Source: Tyzzerella sp. (lineage in GTDB: Bacteria > Bacillota > Clostridia > Lachnospirales > Lachnospiraceae). From it: a DNA stretch of 64,000 nucleotides. Below the pieces are notes generated by a model. That model searched no databases and had not been told where the DNA came from. It worked only from the letters and a program-made list of their open reading frames with translations. Below, piece by piece: positions 26,185 to 36,457 of this stretch; the first letter of the stretch is position 1, and the number at the start of each line of letters is the position of its first letter. Where the stretch lies: the NCBI GenBank assembly GCA_017416155.1, contig JAFQDE010000021.1, positions 1-64,000 on the forward strand, given 5' to 3'. A program made the translations under genes and the position numbers.

Positions 26185-27414
26185 ATGAAAAACAGAGAAG
26201 TCATTATCGTTGGCGGAGGTGCTTCCGGTCTTGTAGCTGCCATATCAGCAGCAAGAGAAGGGGCAAATGTTACCATTATCGAACAGAAAGACCAATTGGG
26301 CAAAAAGATTTTGTCTACCGGAAACGGAAGGTGTAATTTAACAAATGAATATATGGATATTAGTTGTTTTCGCGGTGATGACACATCTATTGTGCAGGAA
26401 GTGCTTAATCGCTTTGGTTATTCGGAAACCGTTAATTTTTTTGAAGAATTAGGAGTTGTCCTGAAAGAACGACAGGGATATATTTATCCAATCTCTGATC
26501 AGGCAACAACGATTTTAGAAGTGCTTTGCATGGAGATTGAACGCTTACCGGTTGAAGTGTTATTAAGTCAAACTGTAAATAAGATTGTTCATGATAAAGA
26601 AAAATTCAGTGTACACACAACTGAAAAGATTATTTGCGGTGATGCAGTGATTCTTGCAACAGGAGGAAAAGCAGCCTCTGTACTTGGCTCAGATGGCAGT
26701 GGATACACTCTTGCAAAAGTATTTGGACATCATTTGTCACCAGTTGTTCCGGCACTTGTACAATTAAAAGGAAAAGGCAACTTTTATAAGCAGATTAGCG
26801 GTGCGCGTACACAGGCAAGGGTTACTTTATATGTGAATGATGAATATGTTGCAGAAGATATCGGAGAATTACAACTAACAAACTACGGAATCTCCGGCAT
26901 ACCGGTATTCCAGATAAGTCGTTATGCTGCGAAAGCTCTCTATAAGAACAAATCAGTTAGTGTAGAGGTGGATTTTATGCCGACGATGTCTGATAATGAA
27001 TTCCGTAATTTTTTACAGGTACGTTTAGACAAACATGGATACAAGCAGGCGGAAGATTTTCTTCTAGGCATGTTTCATAAGAAATTAATTGGCTTGTTTT
27101 TGAAAGCCGCTGCAATTAATAACAACAGTATAATACAAGATGTACCACTCGGGAAACTTGATAAGCTTGTAACAGTATGCAAACATTTTAAAATTGAGAT
27201 ATTAGGAACTAATGATTTTGAACAGGCACAAGTGTGTGCCGGAGGCATTTATACAACTGAAATCAATCCACAGACGATGGAATCCGTCTATGAAGACGGC
27301 CTGTATCTGACAGGTGAACTTTTGGATGTTGACGGAATCTGTGGTGGCTATAACCTGCAGTGGGCGTGGGCTACCGGATACATTGCAGGCAAACACGCGG
27401 CGAAAGGAAATTAA
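26185..27414 (+). CDS. HI0933-like flavoprotein
   Basis: A 409-residue NAD(P)/FAD-dependent oxidoreductase. The N-terminal dinucleotide site is VGGGASGLVAAISAAREGA, and the STGNGRCNLTN motif is the marker of the HI0933/YhiN group. The C-terminus has GGYNLQWAWATGYIAG. Function is uncertain. The next gene also encodes a flavoprotein. Confidence 0.9.
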   Translation: MKNREVIIVGGGASGLVAAISAAREGANVTIIEQKDQLGKKILSTGNGRCNLTNEYMDISCFRGDDTSIVQEVLNRFGYSETVNFFEELGVVLKERQGYIYPISDQATTILEVLCMEIERLPVEVLLSQTVNKIVHDKEKFSVHTTEKIICGDAVILATGGKAASVLGSDGSGYTLAKVFGHHLSPVVPALVQLKGKGNFYKQISGARTQARVTLYVNDEYVAEDIGELQLTNYGISGIPVFQISRYAAKALYKNKSVSVEVDFMPTMSDNEFRNFLQVRLDKHGYKQAEDFLLGMFHKKLIGLFLKAAAINNNSIIQDVPLGKLDKLVTVCKHFKIEILGTNDFEQAQVCAGGIYTTEINPQTMESVYEDGLYLTGELLDVDGICGGYNLQWAWATGYIAGKHAAKGN

Positions 27415-27415
27415 C

Positions 27416-29020
27416 ATGATTCGAATCGGTCAACTGAAACTACAACCGAATCACAGTGAAAAAGAACTGCTTCAAAAAATCGCGAAGACACTTCACATTT
27501 CTGAAAATGAGATTGTAAATCTTCAGATAAAGAAGCAGTCTATTGATGCGCGTAAAAAGCCGGATTTGAAATATGTTTATACCATAGATGTGACAGTCCA
27601 AAACGAAGCCCATGTGATAAAAAAACAAAAAGAAAATACCGTTTCTATTGTTAAGGAGTCACCATATATCTTCCAAACCTTGGGACAAAACAACATAAAA
27701 CACCGGCCAGTCATTGTTGGAAGCGGCCCAGCTGGAATGTTTTGTTCATATCTTCTTGCGCAGCATGGTTATTGCCCGATTATATTCGAGCGTGGAGCAT
27801 CCGTGGAAGAGCGAACCAAAGATGTTGAAGAATTTTGGAATAGTGGAAAGTTAAAACTTAATTCCAATGTTCAGTTCGGTGAAGGTGGAGCAGGAACTTT
27901 TTCTGATGGGAAATTAAACACGTTGGTAAAAGACCCGGTAGGACGAAATAGAAAAGTTTTAGAAATATTTGTTGAAAACGGAGCACCTGAAGAAATCTTA
28001 TATATGAATAAACCACATATCGGCACAGACATTTTAGTAAATGTTGTTCGCAATATGCGCGAGAAAATCATTACATGGGGTGGGGAGGTACATTTCCACA
28101 GTCAATTAACAGACTTAGAAGTGCTAAATGGTGAACTGCAAACTATCACGATTATGTCAAACAATCAGAAAACATTATATCCAGTTGAAACACTTGTGTT
28201 GGCAATCGGCCACAGTGCAAGAGATACGTTTTCAATGCTGTATGATAAGAAACTGCCTCTTAAAGCTAAATCATTTGCAGTAGGTGTACGCGTAGAACAC
28301 AAGCAACGAACCATTAATGATTCACAGTATGGCAAGAATAATCCATATCATTTACCAACTGCTGCATATAAAGTGACTGCAAATTTGGAAAATGGAAGAG
28401 GCGTATATTCCTTCTGTATGTGCCCGGGTGGCTATGTAGTAAATGCATCATCGGAGGAAGGATGTCTTGCAGTCAATGGAATGAGCTACCATGCGCGTGA
28501 TGGAGAAAATGCGAACAGTGCCATTATTGTTACGGTTACACCTGAGGATTACGGAAGTGTGCATCCATTGGCCGGAGTACAGTTTCAACGCGAATTAGAA
28601 AAACGAGCTTATAAAATAGGCCAAGGTGCAGTTCCGGTACAATGCTTTGGAGACTTTTGTAAAAACGAGCCGACGAAAGAACTTGGAGCAATCACACCAC
28701 AAATCAAAGGAGCATATGTTTTGGCAAATGTGCGTGAAATATTTCCGGATAATCTTGCTGAATCACTGGAACTTGGCATAAAATCGTTCGACAGGCAGAT
28801 TCAAGGTTTTGCAAATGCTGACACTATTCTTTCAGGTGTGGAAAGTCGTACATCTTCACCGATTCGCGTTGAAAGAAATGACATGCTTCAAATTGAAAAC
28901 ACAGGAATATATCCATGCGGAGAGGGTGCAGGCTATGCAGGCGGAATCACTTCAGCAGCCATGGATGGTATAAAAGTAGCGGAAATGATTGCGCAAAAAT
29001 ATGCACCGTTTGACAGATAA
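27416..29020 (+). CDS. FAD-dependent dehydrogenase (COG2509 type)
   Basis: A 534-residue flavoprotein. About 85 N-terminal residues with a small alpha/beta domain precede the FAD site VGSGPAGMFCSYLLAQ, and the end carries GEGAGYAGGITSAAMDG. I place the start at 27416, two bases after the previous stop, since a longer frame would run through the preceding gene. The physiological substrate is unknown. Confidence 0.88.
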   Translation: MIRIGQLKLQPNHSEKELLQKIAKTLHISENEIVNLQIKKQSIDARKKPDLKYVYTIDVTVQNEAHVIKKQKENTVSIVKESPYIFQTLGQNNIKHRPVIVGSGPAGMFCSYLLAQHGYCPIIFERGASVEERTKDVEEFWNSGKLKLNSNVQFGEGGAGTFSDGKLNTLVKDPVGRNRKVLEIFVENGAPEEILYMNKPHIGTDILVNVVRNMREKIITWGGEVHFHSQLTDLEVLNGELQTITIMSNNQKTLYPVETLVLAIGHSARDTFSMLYDKKLPLKAKSFAVGVRVEHKQRTINDSQYGKNNPYHLPTAAYKVTANLENGRGVYSFCMCPGGYVVNASSEEGCLAVNGMSYHARDGENANSAIIVTVTPEDYGSVHPLAGVQFQRELEKRAYKIGQGAVPVQCFGDFCKNEPTKELGAITPQIKGAYVLANVREIFPDNLAESLELGIKSFDRQIQGFANADTILSGVESRTSSPIRVERNDMLQIENTGIYPCGEGAGYAGGITSAAMDGIKVAEMIAQKYAPFDR

Positions 29021-29125
29021 TTACAAATGTTCTTCAGAAAAAATTTAATATGCTGACTCTATACACGAATTTCAAATTATGATAGAATAAATAGAGTTTT
29101 GGGAAAAGAAATAGGAGGAGTACAT

Positions 29126-29386
29126 ATGAAAAGAGCAGGTTCAAAAAGTCCATGGATTTTATTGGTTTTAATGCTTGCAGGCATTGTGCTGGGTGGTTTT
29201 ATCGGAACACTTACACAGGATTCGTCTGCACTTAGCTGGTTAAACTATGGTCAGTCTTTCGGACTTGACAGCCCGATTGTTCTGAATCTCGGTATTATGA
29301 TTATTACATTCGGATTATCAATTAAGATTACAATTGCGAGTATTCTCGGTTTAATACTTGCTGCAATTATTTATCGCTTTATTTAA
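29126..29386 (+). CDS. DUF4321 membrane protein
   Basis: An 86-residue protein with two membrane segments (WILLVLMLAGIVLGGFIG and a C-terminal hydrophobic half), as in DUF4321. Start at 29126 behind AGGAGGAG. Found before radC and mreB in related genomes; role unknown. Confidence 0.8.
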   Translation: MKRAGSKSPWILLVLMLAGIVLGGFIGTLTQDSSALSWLNYGQSFGLDSPIVLNLGIMIITFGLSIKITIASILGLILAAIIYRFI

Positions 29387-29414
29387 GTATAAGGAGAGTC
29401 TAGGTACATACTAG

Positions 29415-30095
29415 ATGATACAAGAAAAATACAAAGATGAACTTCCCTACGAAAAATGTTTGGCGCAGGGAGCTGATTTCTTGTCAAACACAGAACTTTT
29501 AGCAGTTCTTCTGCGCACAGGTACGAAGGGAAGCAATGTACTAGAATTAGCAGATTATATTTTGAGTTCTTCCTGTGGTGACAGCGGAATATTGAATATC
29601 CACAACTGTACATTAGAGAAATTAAAATCTATTCGCGGAATCGGAAATGTGAAGGCAGTTCAAATTCTCTGCCTCTCCGAATTAGCAAAACGACTTGCAA
29701 AAGCAACCGCAAAAGAAGGGCTCATCTTTTCTCTTCCATCTACAATTGCAAATTATTACATGGAAGAGATGCGACATCAGAAGCAGGAACACATGAAGCT
29801 TCTGATGCTGAATTCGAAATCAAAGTTACTTGGAGAAAAAGATGTTTCCAAGGGGACCGTAAATGCGTCCCTGGTTTCTCCACGTGAATTATTTATAGAA
29901 GCATTGGAAAAACAGGCTGTGGCCATTATACTCATACACAATCATCCGAGTGGCGATACAACTCCAAGCGAAAACGATATTTTGCTCACAAAGAGAGTGC
30001 AGGAAGCAGGCAAATTGATTGGTATTGAATTATTAGACCACATTATTATTGGAAATAATTGTTATATGAGTTTTGCAGAGGCAGAATTATTATAA
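29415..30095 (+). CDS. radC: RadC/YsxA JAMM-domain protein
   Basis: A 226-residue RadC family protein. A helix-hairpin-helix-like N-terminus (LKSIRGIGNVKAVQ) precedes the metal motif HNHPSGDTTPSEND. The exact role is unresolved despite the name. The nearest ribosome site (AGGAGAG) is about 18 bases upstream of the ATG, a long gap. Placed before mreB, as in Bacillus. Confidence 0.93.
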   Translation: MIQEKYKDELPYEKCLAQGADFLSNTELLAVLLRTGTKGSNVLELADYILSSSCGDSGILNIHNCTLEKLKSIRGIGNVKAVQILCLSELAKRLAKATAKEGLIFSLPSTIANYYMEEMRHQKQEHMKLLMLNSKSKLLGEKDVSKGTVNASLVSPRELFIEALEKQAVAIILIHNHPSGDTTPSENDILLTKRVQEAGKLIGIELLDHIIIGNNCYMSFAEAELL

Positions 30096-30113
30096 CAATT
30101 GAAAGGATAAAAG

Positions 30114-31136
30114 ATGTTTGGTAACGTATACGGACTTGATCTCGGTACATATGAGATTAAAGTTTATGATAAAAAACAAGATATGCTCTGGAAAGAGAAA
30201 AATGTCATTGCAATTGCGAATGAAAAGACCATTTTTTCCGTTGGAGATGATGCTTATGCAATGTTTGAAAAATCACCTCTCAATGTTGAGGTCATTTTTC
30301 CAATGAAAGAAGGCGTTATTTCTCATTTCTATAATATGCAGTATCTGTTAGAAAACTTAATAAAAAAAGAACGTCACTTTGCGCGTGGTTCTAAATATAT
30401 TGTTGCAGTTCCAACAGATGTAACAGAAGTGGAAAAACGAGCATTCTATGATTTGGTTGTTCATTCTTCCGCAAGAGCAAAGGAAGTTCGCATTGTAGAA
30501 AGAGGAATTGCTGATGCAATCGGATTAGGATTAGATGTACAGCAGTCACCAGGGCTTTTTGTTGTGAATCTCGGAGCTGAGACAACAGAACTTTCTATAT
30601 TGGCATATGGTGGTGTGGTTCTAAATAAAATGCTCAAATTCGGCAGTGTTTCTTTAGACCATGCAATTATTAACTCTGTCAGATATAACCAAGAATTCTT
30701 AATTGGACATTTGACAGCGGAGCAACTTCGAATGACATTTGGACTACAGTCAAATCCCGAGTCAGACTCTCTCTCTGTTGCAGGGCGTAACCTGCTCACA
30801 CGAATACCGGAGCAGAAGAGTATTCCGATGAGCTTGGTTCATGCCGCAATGAAGGGTTTAATGAAACATTGTGCACATGAAATACATGCGCTTTTAGAGA
30901 GAACACCTCCGGAAGTACATCGTAACATAAAAAAAGACGGGATATATCTGACAGGTGGTTTGGCGAATCTAAAAGGAATTGATTCTTTTATCGAAAACTC
31001 TCTCGGAATCAAAGTACACATTACTGCTGAACCGGAGTTCTGCGCCGCAAATGGTTTAAAGAAGATTATCGGTTCAAAAGAGCTGATGAAGATTACATAC
31101 TCAATGTTAGATGAAAATTATAGGTGGATGAGATAA
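30114..31136 (+). CDS. mreB: Rod-shape protein MreB
   Basis: A 340-residue actin-like ATPase with the phosphate motif GLDLGTYEIKVYD, the NLGAETTELSIL motif and the C-terminal GIYLTGGLANLKGID adenosine motif. MreB filaments steer lateral wall synthesis by the PBP2-RodA pair, both encoded downstream. First gene of the shape operon. Confidence 0.95.
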   Translation: MFGNVYGLDLGTYEIKVYDKKQDMLWKEKNVIAIANEKTIFSVGDDAYAMFEKSPLNVEVIFPMKEGVISHFYNMQYLLENLIKKERHFARGSKYIVAVPTDVTEVEKRAFYDLVVHSSARAKEVRIVERGIADAIGLGLDVQQSPGLFVVNLGAETTELSILAYGGVVLNKMLKFGSVSLDHAIINSVRYNQEFLIGHLTAEQLRMTFGLQSNPESDSLSVAGRNLLTRIPEQKSIPMSLVHAAMKGLMKHCAHEIHALLERTPPEVHRNIKKDGIYLTGGLANLKGIDSFIENSLGIKVHITAEPEFCAANGLKKIIGSKELMKITYSMLDENYRWMR

Positions 31137-31137
31137 T

Positions 31138-31995
31138 ATGCGTAAGAAAAATCAATCTTCATTTTCAAGTAAATATTGGCTCCTGATTCTGTCCGTCGTA
31201 TGTATAGTATTGATGGGATTATCACTGGTTACAGACAAAGTAAACGGACCACTTCGCGCTGTAGCTAATTACACAATTGTACCAATGCAGAAAGGTATTA
31301 ATACAGTCGGCGTATGGATGAGTGATCTTACAAAGAATCTGGACACGCTGAAAGAATTACAGGCTGAGAATGATGCTTTAAAATCAGAAATTAACGATTT
31401 GTCGATGAAAATTAATTTATTACAGTTGGATAAGGAAGAGCTCACTCGCTTGCGAGAGTTGTATCAATTGGATGAGTATTACTCCGATTATGAGATGATT
31501 GGAGCACGTGTTACATCCAATGATTCCGGTAATTGGTTCCGTTCGTTTGTAATTGATAAAGGTAAAAATGATGGGATAAAAGTAGATATGAATGTCTTAG
31601 CACAAGGTGGTCTGGTCGGTATTGTAACTGAGGTTGGTCCAAACTGGGCAAGAGTTCGTTCCATTATAGATGATGCAAGCAATGTAAGTGCACTTGTACT
31701 AGCTACTTCAGACACTTGTATTGTCAATGGTGATTTGACTTTAATGCAGGATGGAAAGATTCGATTTGAACAATTGCCAAACAACAATACGGAAATTAAA
31801 TCCGGGGAGCCGATTGTAACTTCCCATATTAGTAACAAATATGTACAGGGAATTTTGATTGGATATATCAATGAGATACATGTAGATGCAAACAATCTGA
31901 CTCGTTCCGGATATATTATTCCGGCAGTTGATTTTCAACATCTCCAGGAAGTACTCATTATCACTTCAACGAAGGCTGATTTATTGGAGGAATGA
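31138..31995 (+). CDS. mreC: Rod-shape protein MreC
   Basis: A 285-residue protein with one N-terminal membrane segment (about 14-33), a coiled coil (about 70-105) and the outer beta domain (GARVTSNDSGNWFRSFVIDKG). It joins MreB to PBP2 outside the membrane. It starts one base after the mreB stop. Confidence 0.94.
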   Translation: MRKKNQSSFSSKYWLLILSVVCIVLMGLSLVTDKVNGPLRAVANYTIVPMQKGINTVGVWMSDLTKNLDTLKELQAENDALKSEINDLSMKINLLQLDKEELTRLRELYQLDEYYSDYEMIGARVTSNDSGNWFRSFVIDKGKNDGIKVDMNVLAQGGLVGIVTEVGPNWARVRSIIDDASNVSALVLATSDTCIVNGDLTLMQDGKIRFEQLPNNNTEIKSGEPIVTSHISNKYVQGILIGYINEIHVDANNLTRSGYIIPAVDFQHLQEVLIITSTKADLLEE

Positions 31996-31997
31996 TT

Positions 31998-32516
31998 TTG
32001 AAAAGAAAGATAGTTACATTTGCGATAATATTAGTATGTTTCCTTTTTGAATGTACAGTATTTCAAGGGCTTGCACTTGGCGGTGTAACCCCAAACCTTC
32101 TGATTGTTGTAACGTCATCTTTTGGCTTTATGCGTGGCAAAAAAGAAGGAATGTTGGTCGGCTTTGTTTCCGGCTTGTTAGTAGATATCATGTTCAGTGA
32201 CTTGATTGGTTTTTATACTCTGATTTATATGGTGCTTGGTTATGTGAATGGATTCTTTCGAAAAATATTTTATGATGATGACATCAAATTGCCACTGATT
32301 TTGATAGCTGCAAGTGACTTCATTTATGGAAATATTGTGTGTGTTTTCATGTTTATCATGAGAAGTAAGTTTCATTATTTTTACTATCTCAAGAGTGTCA
32401 TTATCCCAGAATTAATATATACCATTCTTGTGACCATTATTTTATATCAGACTATTTTGTTAATTAACAAGAAACTGGAAGCAGAAGAAAAAAGGAGTGC
32501 AAGTAAATTTGTTTAA
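31998..32516 (+). CDS. mreD: Rod-shape protein MreD
   Basis: A 172-residue membrane protein with about five segments. I favour TTG 31998, 7 bases after GGAGG, over the ATG at 31992, which nearly touches that site. Completes the MreBCD complex. Confidence 0.88.
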   Translation: MKRKIVTFAIILVCFLFECTVFQGLALGGVTPNLLIVVTSSFGFMRGKKEGMLVGFVSGLLVDIMFSDLIGFYTLIYMVLGYVNGFFRKIFYDDDIKLPLILIAASDFIYGNIVCVFMFIMRSKFHYFYYLKSVIIPELIYTILVTIILYQTILLINKKLEAEEKRSASKFV

Positions 32517-35388
32517 TAATATAAAAGAATTTATTGTAAGTATTTTCAAATCAAGACTTGTTGTGCTAATTGCATTCTTCAGTCTGTTATCCCTGGTTGT
32601 TTTACACAAACTCTTTGTTCTTCAGATTGTAAATGGAGAGGATTATCTTGAAAACTACACACTTTCTATTAGTAAAACAATCGTTACAACCGGAACAAGA
32701 GGAAACATCTATGACCGGAACGGAAAAGTTCTGGCTACAAACCGTCTTGCCTACTCGGTACAGATTGAAGATAACGGTTCTTACAATGATGCAAAGCAGA
32801 AAAACAAACTCATTAATGAAACCATTAATACAACGATTGATTTAATCGAAGCAAATGGTGATAAAATCAACAGTGATTTTGGTATTATCTTTGATAAAAA
32901 CAAATATCAGTTTCAATATGCCGAAGGCAACAAACGCTTACGCTTTTTGGCAGATATTTATGGATTTAAAACGATAGATAAGCTAAAAGAAAAAAAGCTC
33001 GACACCTCTTCGACGCAGGATGTTATGAAATTTTTGTGTGCAAACAAACGGGAAGACGGCAGTTATGGTTTTGGTATTGACACAAACAAATACAGTCCGG
33101 AGCGCGTACTTCAGATTGTGATTGTTCGCTATCATATGAGGTTGAATGGTTTTCAAAGATATATTGCAACAACGATAGCGTCAGATGTAAGTGCTGCCAC
33201 AGTTGCTGCAATTAAAGAAAACATGAGTAACCTGCAAGGAGTCAGCATCGGTGAAGAATCTTTGCGAGTATACCCTGACAGCGAATATTTTGCGTCTATC
33301 CTCGGATATACAGGAAAAATTTCACAAGATGAATATGATGCAATGCCAAAAAAACAGCAGGAAAAATATACACTGACTGACATTGTTGGAAAGTCCGGCA
33401 TTGAGCAAGTGATGGATGAGTACCTTCAAGGTACGAAAGGCAAAAAAATAGTATATGTGAATGATGTTGGTAAAGTATTAGATTCAAAAATAATTACCGA
33501 GCCGGAAGCCGGCAATGATGTATATTTGACACTAGATAAAGACTTACAGATTACTGCATACAAATTAATTGAAGAAAAACTATCCGGAATTATATTAAGA
33601 AAGTTAAGTAATATTTTGGATTATACCCGTAATCCAAATGGGGAATCAAAAGATGTGATTATTCCAATCGGGGATGTCTATTATGCTTTTATTGGAAATC
33701 AGATTCTCGATACGGATCATTTTGCAGAAGAAGATGCTTCTTCAACGGAAAAGACTGTGTACTCTCGTTTTACAGCGAGACAGGAGAGTTCGATTTCAAA
33801 GATTGTATCTTATATGCAGTCGGCGACTTCTCCGGCATACAAAAAATTGCCAAAAGAACAACAGGCATATATGAATTACATTGCAACGGGTCTTTTGATT
33901 GACAAAGAGATTCTTGTTAAATCTAAAATTGATACAAGCGATGCAACTTACAAGGCGTGGAAAAACGAAACGATTAATCTGTATGAATATCTCAACCATG
34001 CCATAGCACAGAATTGGATTGATTCCTCTGTTATTCAAAAATATATCAAAACAGACAGTAAATACTCTGATTCCAATGAATTGTATCAAGGCATCATTGC
34101 ATATATTTCTGATTATCTAAAAACAGATTTTGAGTTTGAAAAACTCGTTTACCGTTATATGATTAAAGATGGAACAATCTCAGGTAATATGATTTGTATT
34201 TTATTATATGACCAAGGTATCTTGGAATATGACCAAAAAATGTACAATCAGTTATTAAGCGGATATAGTGCTTATGCTTTTATGTACTCTAAGATTGAAT
34301 CATTGGAAATTAAGCCTGGACAACTTGGAGTTGAACCTTCCACAGGTTCTATGGTTATGACAGAAACCGGTACAGGAAGAACATTAGTCTGTGCTTCTTA
34401 TCCGGGATACGATAATAATCGACTTGCAAACACAATGGATGTAGCATATTACAATCAAGTATATGCTAATTCATCTTTGCCTTTTTATAATAAAGCAACA
34501 CAGGAATTGACGGCACCTGGTTCTACTTTCAAACCATTAAGTGCCATTACAGGTTTGTCAGAAGGTGTTATAAACGGTGGTTCCATCATTGGTTGTCGTG
34601 GTCCATATAAGAACATCACACCAAATCCTAAGTGTTGGGTTTATCCGGGCGGACATGGAAGTCTAAATGTAGTTGGCGGAATTGCAAACTCCTGCAACAA
34701 CTTTTTCTATGAAGTTGGTTTTAGACTTGGTTTATCATCGAATGGAAATTATAACTCCAATGTAGGTACAGATAAGATTAGAAAATATGCAGAAATGTTT
34801 GGACTTGACAAAACTTCCGGATTAGAAATTGCAGAAAGATCTCCAAATATCAGTGATGAGGACGCTGTGCGCTCTGCAATTGGACAAGGTACTCACGTGT
34901 ACTCTACAAGTCAAATTGCAAGATATATCACAGGTGTTGCCAATAAAGGAACCGTCTATGATTTAACTTTGTTGTATAAGGTTACCAATAAAGATGGTGA
35001 TTTGATTGTAGAGTATGAACCAAAAGTTTACAATCAGGTGACAGAGGTCAGTGAATCAACCTTCAATCTTGTACATGATGGAATGAAGGCTATGGTTGCT
35101 AAAGATGCTCGTTTCCAAGTTCTCAGGAATGCCGGTATATCACTTGCCGGAAAGACAGGAACAGCGCAGCAGAGCAAAACTCATGCAGACCACGTTCTTT
35201 TCGTTGGTTTTGCCCCAAGTGATAATCCCGAGATAACCGTTGCAACACGAATTGCAAATGGATACAGTTCCGGATACACGGCAGAGCTCGGAAGAGACAT
35301 TGTTCGCAAATATTTTGGAATTGCTACGGATGCAGAACTTCTGAAAAACGGAGCAGGAACACTAGGAACCGAAACACATGGAGATTAA
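32509..35388 (+). CDS. mrdA: Penicillin-binding protein 2 (elongation transpeptidase)
   Basis: About 959 residues. One N-terminal membrane anchor, the GTRGNIYDRNGKVLA dimerisation motif, then a long middle part and the transpeptidase with STFK near residue 670, SCN (GIANSCNNFF) and KTG (LAGKTGTAQ). It cross-links wall peptides during elongation with RodA. It is longer than usual PBP2 because of extra sequence (about 350-600) before the catalytic domain. I favour TTG 32509; a GTG at 32497 overlaps the ribosome site. Confidence 0.92.
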   Translation: MFNNIKEFIVSIFKSRLVVLIAFFSLLSLVVLHKLFVLQIVNGEDYLENYTLSISKTIVTTGTRGNIYDRNGKVLATNRLAYSVQIEDNGSYNDAKQKNKLINETINTTIDLIEANGDKINSDFGIIFDKNKYQFQYAEGNKRLRFLADIYGFKTIDKLKEKKLDTSSTQDVMKFLCANKREDGSYGFGIDTNKYSPERVLQIVIVRYHMRLNGFQRYIATTIASDVSAATVAAIKENMSNLQGVSIGEESLRVYPDSEYFASILGYTGKISQDEYDAMPKKQQEKYTLTDIVGKSGIEQVMDEYLQGTKGKKIVYVNDVGKVLDSKIITEPEAGNDVYLTLDKDLQITAYKLIEEKLSGIILRKLSNILDYTRNPNGESKDVIIPIGDVYYAFIGNQILDTDHFAEEDASSTEKTVYSRFTARQESSISKIVSYMQSATSPAYKKLPKEQQAYMNYIATGLLIDKEILVKSKIDTSDATYKAWKNETINLYEYLNHAIAQNWIDSSVIQKYIKTDSKYSDSNELYQGIIAYISDYLKTDFEFEKLVYRYMIKDGTISGNMICILLYDQGILEYDQKMYNQLLSGYSAYAFMYSKIESLEIKPGQLGVEPSTGSMVMTETGTGRTLVCASYPGYDNNRLANTMDVAYYNQVYANSSLPFYNKATQELTAPGSTFKPLSAITGLSEGVINGGSIIGCRGPYKNITPNPKCWVYPGGHGSLNVVGGIANSCNNFFYEVGFRLGLSSNGNYNSNVGTDKIRKYAEMFGLDKTSGLEIAERSPNISDEDAVRSAIGQGTHVYSTSQIARYITGVANKGTVYDLTLLYKVTNKDGDLIVEYEPKVYNQVTEVSESTFNLVHDGMKAMVAKDARFQVLRNAGISLAGKTGTAQQSKTHADHVLFVGFAPSDNPEITVATRIANGYSSGYTAELGRDIVRKYFGIATDAELLKNGAGTLGTETHGD

Positions 35389-35447
35389 AACACAAAAGAT
35401 ACGCCAAAATACCCACAGGGAAAATCAAAACAAAGGAGGATTATGAC

Positions 35448-36230
35448 ATGGGTGAAGTGATTGTAATCACATCAGGAAAAGGTGGCGTAGGCAAGACCAC
35501 AACAACAGCTAATATTGGAGTAGGACTTGCAAGATTAAGTAAAAAGGTAGTGGTAATTGATACGGATTTAGGGCTTCGTAATCTTGATGTAGTCATGGGA
35601 CTGGAAAATCGTATTGTTTACAATCTTGTAGACGTGATAGAAGGAAATTGTCGCATGAAACAAGCTCTTATCAAAGACAAACGCTACGAAAATTTGTATT
35701 TACTGCCATCTGCACAGACAAAAGATAAAACTGCCGTTTCTCCGGGACAGGTCAGAAAACTTACAGATGAACTTGCAGAAGAATTTGATTATATTTTACT
35801 AGATTGTCCTGCCGGTATAGAGCAGGGCTTTCAAAACGCGATTGCAGGTGCACAGCGTGCCATTGTTGTAACAACACCTGAAGTTTCTGCAATTCGTGAT
35901 GCGGACCGTATTATTGGATTATTAGAAAAAAACAACATTAAAAAAGTAGAACTTGTCATTAACCGTATCCGTATGGCAATGGTAAAACGCGGCGACATGA
36001 TGTCAGTTGAGGATGTGGCAGAGATTTTGGCTGTTCCTCTATTAGGAGTTGTTCCTGATGATGAACAAATAGTTGTTGCAACCAACCAAGGCGAACCGGT
36101 TATTGGTACAGATTCACTCTCTGGGGAAGCGTTCCTCAATATTTGCAAACGAATCATGGGAGAAGAAGTACCTTTCTTGAATCTCGATACACGTACAGGT
36201 TTCTTTGGAAAACTGTTTAAACGTAGATAA
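35448..36230 (+). CDS. minD: Septum-site protein MinD
   Basis: A 260-residue ATPase with the deviant Walker motif KGGVGKTTT and a C-terminal amphipathic helix (FFGKLFKRR) for membrane binding. It restricts division to mid-cell together with MinE, encoded next. AAAGGAGG precedes the start. Confidence 0.96.
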   Translation: MGEVIVITSGKGGVGKTTTTANIGVGLARLSKKVVVIDTDLGLRNLDVVMGLENRIVYNLVDVIEGNCRMKQALIKDKRYENLYLLPSAQTKDKTAVSPGQVRKLTDELAEEFDYILLDCPAGIEQGFQNAIAGAQRAIVVTTPEVSAIRDADRIIGLLEKNNIKKVELVINRIRMAMVKRGDMMSVEDVAEILAVPLLGVVPDDEQIVVATNQGEPVIGTDSLSGEAFLNICKRIMGEEVPFLNLDTRTGFFGKLFKRR

Positions 36231-36253
36231 AGAGAGTTGGGAGGGTTGGACAC

Positions 36254-36457
36254 ATGAAATCTGTTTCTATTGCAAAAAATAGGCTAAAGACGCTGCTTGT
36301 TTCAGACCGCGTCAACTGTACACCCGATACATTTGAAAAAATAAAAACGGAATTATTTAAGACAATATCAAAATATGTCGAAGTAATACCGGAGGAATTT
36401 GACGTTAAGATGACGCATTCCTATATTTACATAAAACTTACAGGAGAAGATTCGTGA
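36254..36457 (+). CDS. minE: Cell division topological factor MinE
   Basis: A 67-residue protein, shorter than the 88 of E. coli. The N-terminal MinD-contact segment is short (RLKTLLVSDRVNCTPD) and the dimer domain follows. Position after minD and size support the call. Its stop overlaps the rodA start. Confidence 0.85.
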   Translation: MKSVSIAKNRLKTLLVSDRVNCTPDTFEKIKTELFKTISKYVEVIPEEFDVKMTHSYIYIKLTGEDS

